Below are positions 59,488-64,000 of a DNA stretch of 64,000 nt, piece after piece. A model generated the notes under the pieces. It ran no database searches. It was given only the letters and a program-made list of their open reading frames with translations, and was not told the origin of the DNA. This DNA is from Pelomyxa schiedti. Taxonomy: Eukaryota; Evosea; Pelobiontida; Pelomyxidae. The stretch is taken from NCBI GenBank assembly GCA_020536535.1, contig JAHLWZ010000815.1:1-64000 (forward strand). The letters are read 5' to 3'. The translations under genes were made by a program, and so were the position numbers. How positions within the stretch are numbered: the stretch's first letter is position 1; every line of letters begins with the position of its first letter.

Positions 59488-59681
59488 AGAAGAAGGAAGA
59501 AGAATACCGTCCACCCAAAATTAGGAACGATGTCGGCCGTACACAAATTTTGTCTGTCGGCTCTGTATAACAACAAGTGGGCTAGTGACGTCGCCGTGAC
59601 CGTTTGCTTGGTGCCCATCACGGCCACCCCGGCCTGCCCCAAGTTGTTGAAGTTGCCTCCCTCGCTGTCAAAAAAAACCAT
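54274..59681 (-). CDS. FKBP15/WAFL homologue (WH1, FKBP, coiled coil, WASH-type acidic tail)
   Basis: Likely start ATG 59681 (MVFFDSEGGNFNNLGQAG). The WH1-like domain includes VQDNGYANFYDNAKQNWSVH. The FKBP domain follows: FKLTLGDNSVQ, GIVGMKKGGKRICIIPSHLV, GRGSKKDPLVLEVEVAKLK. Then DRSVLLQKMQRVAAESALQ and about 17 copies of M-G-M-N-N (58154-58440), a Pro-rich stretch, a long coiled coil (about 57700-56300), the helical end seen in human FKBP15 (LTDAIDGVLSAEFAPEETFT), a Glu-rich region, an Ala/Lys/Glu-rich region, Ser runs, and the tail LFGGDDDDTDDLFALIGKKS. Human FKBP15 ends with a very similar LFGDDDDD motif. FKBP15 acts in early-endosome transport with actin. A 53-bp poly-T (coding strand) lies in the first intron. 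Confidence 0.9.
58154..58440 (-). repeat. 15-bp tandem repeat coding MGMNN
   Basis: About 17 near-identical 15-bp units in the FKBP15 gene, each coding Met-Gly-Met-Asn-Asn with N-to-A and N-to-Q variants. In the + direction the unit reads ttcattcccatgttg. In-frame repeats of this type can expand or shrink without breaking the gene. Confidence 0.9.
59433..59485. repeat. 53-bp poly-A run
   Basis: An uninterrupted A run inside the first intron of the FKBP15 gene. Its true length is likely to be uncertain in any assembly. Confidence 0.95.
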
Positions 59682-59687
59682 TATGGG
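59682..59687. promoter_or_regulatory. Gap between two divergent start codons
   Basis: Only six bases separate the proposed ATG of FKBP15 (minus, 59679-59681) from the ATG of the TMEM164-like gene (plus, 59688-59690). Any promoter must therefore lie inside coding sequence of the other gene, or one of the starts is wrong. Confidence 0.4.
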
Positions 59688-61126
59688 ATGAACATTCCAC
59701 TCCGCCCCAACAACTACCTCGAACAGCAGCAACAGCAACCACCACAACCACGACCACAACAACAGAGCCAGAAACAACAAGAACACAACAAAGGAGGGAA
59801 AAAGAAGGGGTACTTTTTGTGGACCGTCACCTGGCAGAACGTGAGGTACGACATCACACCAGCCCCGTGTTTTGTTTTTTCTGTTTTTTCAGCCCCAAAA
59901 AGTGGCCAGAAACTTTTCTTTTGATGAATCTATTTTTGCCACGACGATTGATAAAGCAATGGTTGTTTCCATCACAAGAAGCCTGCGATCCGGTTTGTCA
60001 TCGGTGTTTGGGTATTGCCACGATGATGTTCTGGGCACCCTCTCTCTGCCCAGCAGTTCTCAGCATCCTGATCTGATCTCCCAGTCAGAACTCCCTTTCG
60101 GGGGTATTCTGTCGAACTTGTACAAGAAAAGGAAAAGTGCATTCTTCATGGCCACGGGCGGGAGCGGTGCTCTGTTCGACGTTTCTCACAGCTGCTCCGT
60201 TGCAGTTGCACTCGCGATCGCGGGCGGGTTTTGCCTCTTTGGCGGGATCGTCTCGCGTCGGCCGGCGGCGATCGCGCGCCGCGTCGTCGGCGTCGCGCTG
60301 GTGGCGAACGAGGTGACGATGCACGTGAGGAAGTACCACGAGGGCACGTGGTCCCTGACGACATGCCTGCCGTTTCATTTTTGCGATTACGCGATCTGGT
60401 GCAGCGTGTACGTTCTGCTAACCAACGGGCCATCCGTTGCGCGCCGTTTACTTTTCGGTGTGCTTTTTACTTTTGTTTTTTTTATCCCCTCTAAATAGAG
60501 CATACTTCAGTTCTTCAGTCCCAATCCGTCCTTTTATTGGGACTTGCTTTTGCGTTAAAAAAACAGGTGCTTGTGCTAATCATTTTGTTACAGAATTCGT
60601 TGCGCTTGTTGGCTCCCCTCTTGCATTCCATGGTCTTTTAACTCCCACACTACAACCTGGTCCTAGTGCCGCCTTTATGAACTTCGTCGTATGTCACGGC
60701 TTGGCTTTTGCAGCTCCGTACGTAGCGTTTTCGACAGATAGCACCCTGCACCTTACATCACGCCCGACATCAAAGCTTGCAGCTTCTCTTCGTGCAACTG
60801 CAAGGCAAATTGGCTTTGGTAATGTTTTGCTGTTACTATCCTCAGTTGTGAACGCATTGGTTCCGGGAGCAAACTACATGTTTTCCTGTCACAAGCCCAA
60901 CACCGCATCCATATTTGACCTCCTAGGACCTTGGCCCATTTACCTAGTTGTCATGGAACTAGTTCTTGTACCTCATACAGCATTTGTCCACTTTGTATTT
61001 GTGGCACTAGGAGCCCTAAGAACCAGAGTTCAGAGGTGGTTTGTCTCCCGCCACCCAACCAACAACAACAATGGTGTTACACAAGCAACACCAAATAAGA
61101 AGAAAGCACTAAAAAAAAAGCATTAA
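59688..61126 (+). CDS. TMEM164/YwaF-type integral membrane protein (TIGR02206-like)
   Basis: ATG 59688 (MNIPLRPNNYLEQQQQQPPQ) opens a Gln/Pro-rich N-terminus. After one intron comes VARNFSFDESIFATTIDKAM. Six or so membrane helices follow, with the family motifs TCLPFHFCDYAIW, ALVGSPLAFHGLLTP, AAFMNFVVCHGLAF and NYMFSCHKPNTASIFDLLG, then GPWPIYLVVMELV. The second intron (about 60456-60592) ends TTACAG before AATTCG. Family members have His and Cys in PFHFCD and a second His, as expected of a lipid-transferase fold; human TMEM164 is an acyltransferase in ether-lipid metabolism. The C-terminus is basic (KKKALKKKH). Confidence 0.75.
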
Positions 61127-61130
61127 AAAC

Positions 61131-61290
61131 CACACAAAACACGTGAAACAGCACTCGGCGAGGAACAGACCGAAAAAGAATTCCAAATTGCCAGCTCCGT
61201 ACCCACAATTTAGTCCCACAGAAAACTTACGCCAAAAAAAGAACGAGTTCGGGCCCTAAAACTTTGAGGAGTGCTTGGCCCACTTAGGTG
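61131..61290 (+). repeat. Dispersed repeat, copy 2
   Basis: The inverse of 37241-37400 at roughly 85-90% by eye, starting a few bases after the TMEM164-like stop codon. Shared blocks include aaaaagaattccaaattgcc and cccacaatttagtcccacag. Both copies lie just downstream of a gene's 3' end. Confidence 0.85.
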
Positions 61291-61850
61291 GAGCTCAAAT
61301 GCTGTCATGGTTCCCAAACAAATCTACTCATCAATCCTGCATTTACGTGGTCCCTTGCCCCCGCAGGATTGCTTCCACATGCCCAGAGGGTCAAACCTCT
61401 GGGACGGAGGAGATCCTCAGGGGAATAACGGGGGACTCCAGTCCAGAGGGGGGCGCCCTTTGGCCTGAACTCTACTTCCGTTTTCCCAGTGTCACAAGAC
61501 GAGGTCCAGAGACTCCGGGGGCTCCGGAGAGGGACTGGACCCCCCGGGGAGGATCAGCCGCACAGGGGGCGCCTGTGGGTCCCTCCCTGACCCCCTTGGC
61601 CAACTTTTCACTAGCCCTCAGATTCGCCGGAGACCCCCACCACAGGGCCTGCGGCGGCCCAGTCTGGGGGCTAGCCGGCCAAGGGGGGCCCCGAAAGACA
61701 CACCCCATATTCTAAAATGACTAATAGGCATGTGTGCCGCTCTTGGTCTCCCCCCAATCCCCGATGGGGTTGGGAGCGAGTCCAAAAGAAAGGGCGGCAC
61801 GCAGAGCCTAGAATCCCGTGTTGTTCAATCTCCGGTACTGGTGGGTTGGG
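61291..61850. other. GC-rich patch, no gene recognised
   Basis: Much richer in C and G than the flanks, with runs such as gggggctccggagaggg and gggctagccggccaagggg. Open frames exist on both strands because stop codons are rare in such DNA; none matches a family. It may be a repeat fragment or a piece of transferred DNA. Confidence 0.5.
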
Positions 61851-61952
61851 CACTCCTCATTTTTTTTTTGTTGGGTGTAGTGGTATTCCGCATTGGAACA
61901 CTAGTTGGGAGAATATGTGGATTGTGAAAGTGTTGTTGGATGTAAATACGAT

Positions 61953-63603
61953 TTAGCATTCATTGGGTTCCGTTTTTGTTGTGGGAGTGTTCTCTGTTTG
62001 TGGTGTGGAGCTCGATGAGGTTGTTGTATTTGTTGTATTGGAAATTGCCAATGGCACTGATTCTAGAGGAATTGGTGCATCAGTGGATGATTCTGCTTTT
62101 ATTGGTGTGTTTGTGGATGGCTCTAAAACTGTATGGACTGGTGGTGCCTGTTTCTTTCTTTGGGGAATAACGGCCTCCAGGGCCTCTGCCCATGTATGAC
62201 CATTACATTTGAGAGCCAGTATCTCAAAAACTGTTTGTTGGCTTAATTTATGTTGCATGTGGGGATACTGTTTTCTTACCGTGGTTGATGGTCAGGACTC
62301 GCCGGGAATTCTAAAATTCATTTAAAAGAGTAAAACTACATCAGTTACAGTACTATGGTGATATGTTCATCAATTGGAAGCCTTGCTGTACGCAGCCCAA
62401 GTTTGGTTGCTGCAGAATGAGTTATCCCTTTAAGCCTATTGTGGTCAACCAAAGCTCCTGAGATTTATGAGAGACAGGGGAGTCACAGATTGAATACCGA
62501 TAACAAAAATATCCTTGGGATCAATTTCATTTAAGCAAGTTGTTGACTCAGAAGTAAGGTACACAATGTGTGCAGATTCCTGTTTAAACAGCTCAATGTC
62601 CATAAAATAGCGTTTGTCTACTACAACATCCTAGTGACTATTGAGATGTGGAGAGTGCCCAAATGTACCTTCCACTGTGATAGACCAGCCACTTTGCTCC
62701 ACTGTGCTTCAAGCTTTCCCGTTGTACTTGTGAACCACAATTGAAAGCGTTTGGTCATTCTTTAAGTCGGGTTAATTTTTTAAAAAAGAAAAGTGGCTCA
62801 GACTTGTTGTTAATTCCGTAGCAGAGTCCTAGTTGGTTGACTGTTCCCCGAATTTCCTTTCTTGATTGAGTTTCAAATCAGCAAATACAGAAACTCTCAG
62901 GGGATAACCTTTTCTTGTGCTAGGTTTTCAAAGCTACCATCAAATATGATTGGGCCCATCAACGTGTAATCTGCATTCAATCTTCTCCTTTTGAAGAAAC
63001 CTGGCACTGTTGGATAAAAATAAAACCATGTTAGTTACATCATCAGTAGAAACGTCAATAAGGGATGATACAAGCCACAGTAGCTGTTTCCGCACCCGGC
63101 AAAGGAGCAGCAGAAGTTTCAGTTATAGGCTGTGGTGCACTGCAACTCGCACTTGTTGTGCTAGTGCTAGCGCTGTCACCAGTATTTTCTTGTTGTGCAA
63201 CTGGGTGTCGCTGCTGCTGCTGTTGCTGTTGCTGTTGCTGTTGTTGTTGCTCGTGATACAACTTCCTTTTCTCCTTTAGCTTCGCCTTGAATTTTGCGCG
63301 CTGCTCCCTTCTGTTCTCGGCAATACGAAGTTCCTTCATCTCCTTCTTTCGCCGTTTGCGTTCCGCTCGCTCCTCCGGCGTTCGTTTCGGCTTTTCGCCC
63401 TCCGCGCTTGTTGTTGTTGTTGTAGTCGTCGTCGTCGTCGTCGGCGAAGCCGATGAGGTTGCAGTTTCGCTCACGGCCACCGCTCCCGATGTCTCGCTAT
63501 CGCGTGGTTTTTGTGTCGTTGCCGAGGCCTCGTCGATCTTGGGTGGGTCTCCACTCCCCTCGCCGCGTGCGGCCTGAGCCGCTGCAGCACCATCCCCTGA
63601 CAT
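61953..63603 (-). CDS. tRNA m1G9 methyltransferase (Trm10/TRMT10 family)
   Basis: ATG 63603 ([16 protein letters not shown]). The N-terminus is Ala/Thr-rich, then a basic helix ([20 protein letters not shown]) and a Q13 tract. Exons then give [104 protein letters not shown] and [16 protein letters not shown]. These are the ordered SPOUT-domain blocks of Trm10, including the knot DHNR-K and the final W-x-x-A-x-x-x-x-P-x-RK. It methylates position 9 of tRNAs using SAM. The tail is Thr/Ser/Pro-rich. Exons between 62650 and 62940 were not fully resolved. Confidence 0.9.
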
Positions 63604-63793
63604 TTTCTAAGTTTTGTTTGTTGGTGAGAGAAGTAGCACGCCAGTCAGTACTCAATGTGGTATACAATTGGGGGCAAGGGCAAGGGGTCCTCTCCTGGGT
63701 CTGTGATGAGGACTGGAAGGGAGGTATTCAGGGGCCGAATTCTTCAGAAGACATCTAACAGTTTCATTGAACTGCGTTTTGATCGGTCGGGAG

Positions 63794-64000
63794 ATGGACA
63801 GTCACGGAATGTTGGACAAGGCGTGTGAGGACTTCTCAAAGTTCGTCGTGTTCAATGAGTTGTGGAGTGACCCATCCAGCCACTACGTCGTGCAACGTGA
63901 GGCAAATTTTGACAAAGTACGTAGCCCCAGGGAAAATCGTTACTTCTGCTTCCTTGTTATGAGAGACGTTTTTGGAGTGAAAGCTTTACCACCTAATTCT
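63794..64000 (+). CDS. First exons of an unidentified gene, runs off the window
   Basis: ATG 63794 opens MDSHGMLDKACEDFSKFVVF and NELWSDPSSHYVVQREANFD, ending at a GTACGT donor at 63919. The next acceptor is near 63963. It is divergent from Trm10, 190 bp apart. Too short to assign. Confidence 0.45.
   Translation, partial: MDSHGMLDKACEDFSKFVVFNELWSDPSSHYVVQREANFDKVRSPRENRYFCFLVMRDVFGVKALPPNS

Noticed and set aside
59276-59786. Poly-Phe proteins across the 53-bp homopolymer
   Set aside because: The run lies between two WH1 exons and behaves as an intron; reading through it is not plausible.
63205-63250. CAG/CTG run as a stand-alone microsatellite
   Set aside because: It codes a Gln tract in frame inside Trm10, so it is reported with that gene.
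1-64000. Bacterial-type features (operons, Shine-Dalgarno sites, CRISPR arrays) and tRNA or rRNA genes
   Set aside because: The genes have spliceosomal introns and eukaryotic ribosomal proteins; by eye I found no array of direct repeats with spacers and no tRNA- or rRNA-like sequence, though a tRNA scan would be needed to be sure.

Overview
The window is nuclear DNA from an intron-rich, gene-dense eukaryotic microbe. Most genes are cut by short GT-AG introns of about 40-80 nt. The gene set is that of a free-living protist: cytosolic ribosomal proteins uL29/RPL35 and uS3/RPS3, eIF4G, Trm10, a VPS9 Rab GEF, an FKBP15/WAFL homologue, GH38 alpha-mannosidase, a FEX fluoride exporter and a TRIM-like RING/B-box protein. 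Stop codons are standard. An amoebozoan, perhaps one of the Archamoebae, would fit the style of genes and introns, but that is a guess; nothing here fixes the taxon.

Layout. 0-6.7 kb is repeat-rich: the end of a leucine-rich-repeat gene in which every repeat is its own 84-nt exon (minus), a 1.1-kb foldback element, a decayed DDE transposase and two small membrane-protein genes. 6.8-11.8 kb (+) holds a penicillin-acylase-family hydrolase and a C2-WW-SAM adaptor. 12.0-20.6 kb (minus) holds RPL35, eIF4G, a VIT-vWA protein that runs directly into eIF4G, and a SAP-domain nuclear protein. 20.9-24.7 kb is a small cluster of an intronless lineage-specific family: one broken copy, one intact copy, one divergent copy. 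24.7-26.4 kb is mostly noncoding with a HARBI1-like transposase relic. 26.5-35.4 kb carries alpha-mannosidase (+), a RING/B-box protein (minus) and an MFS transporter (minus). 35.4-37.5 kb is noncoding with a 247-bp hairpin and one copy of a dispersed repeat. 37.5-45 kb has RPS3 (minus), FEX (+), a small coiled-coil protein (minus), a secreted-type esterase (+) and a CAMK-like kinase (+). 45.5-50.1 kb (+) is one very large gene. 50.2-59.7 kb (minus) holds an F-box-like/VPS9/WD40 protein and FKBP15. 59.7-64 kb has a TMEM164-type membrane protein (+), a second copy of the dispersed repeat, a GC-rich patch, Trm10 (minus) and the start of one more gene (+).

The most striking item is the 45.5-50.1 kb gene. 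It joins two degenerate Gfo/Idh/MocA (inositol-dehydrogenase-like) modules, an inositol-polyphosphate-kinase domain with an altered catalytic motif, and a histidine-phosphatase domain that keeps its RHG. This resembles the kinase-phosphatase logic of PPIP5K built from different parts. Other notable points are the VIT-vWA/eIF4G junction, a 20-nt intron inside the eIF4G MA3 domain, the exon-per-repeat LRR gene with a GC-AG intron, a RING finger split by a 141-residue insertion, and two divergent genes whose start codons lie 6 bp apart.

Several genes point to membrane traffic and signalling (VPS9 GEF, FKBP15/WAFL, C2-WW-SAM, lysosomal mannosidase), but there is no operon-like logic. Exon boundaries were read by eye from splice signals and family conservation, so small boundary errors are likely where noted.
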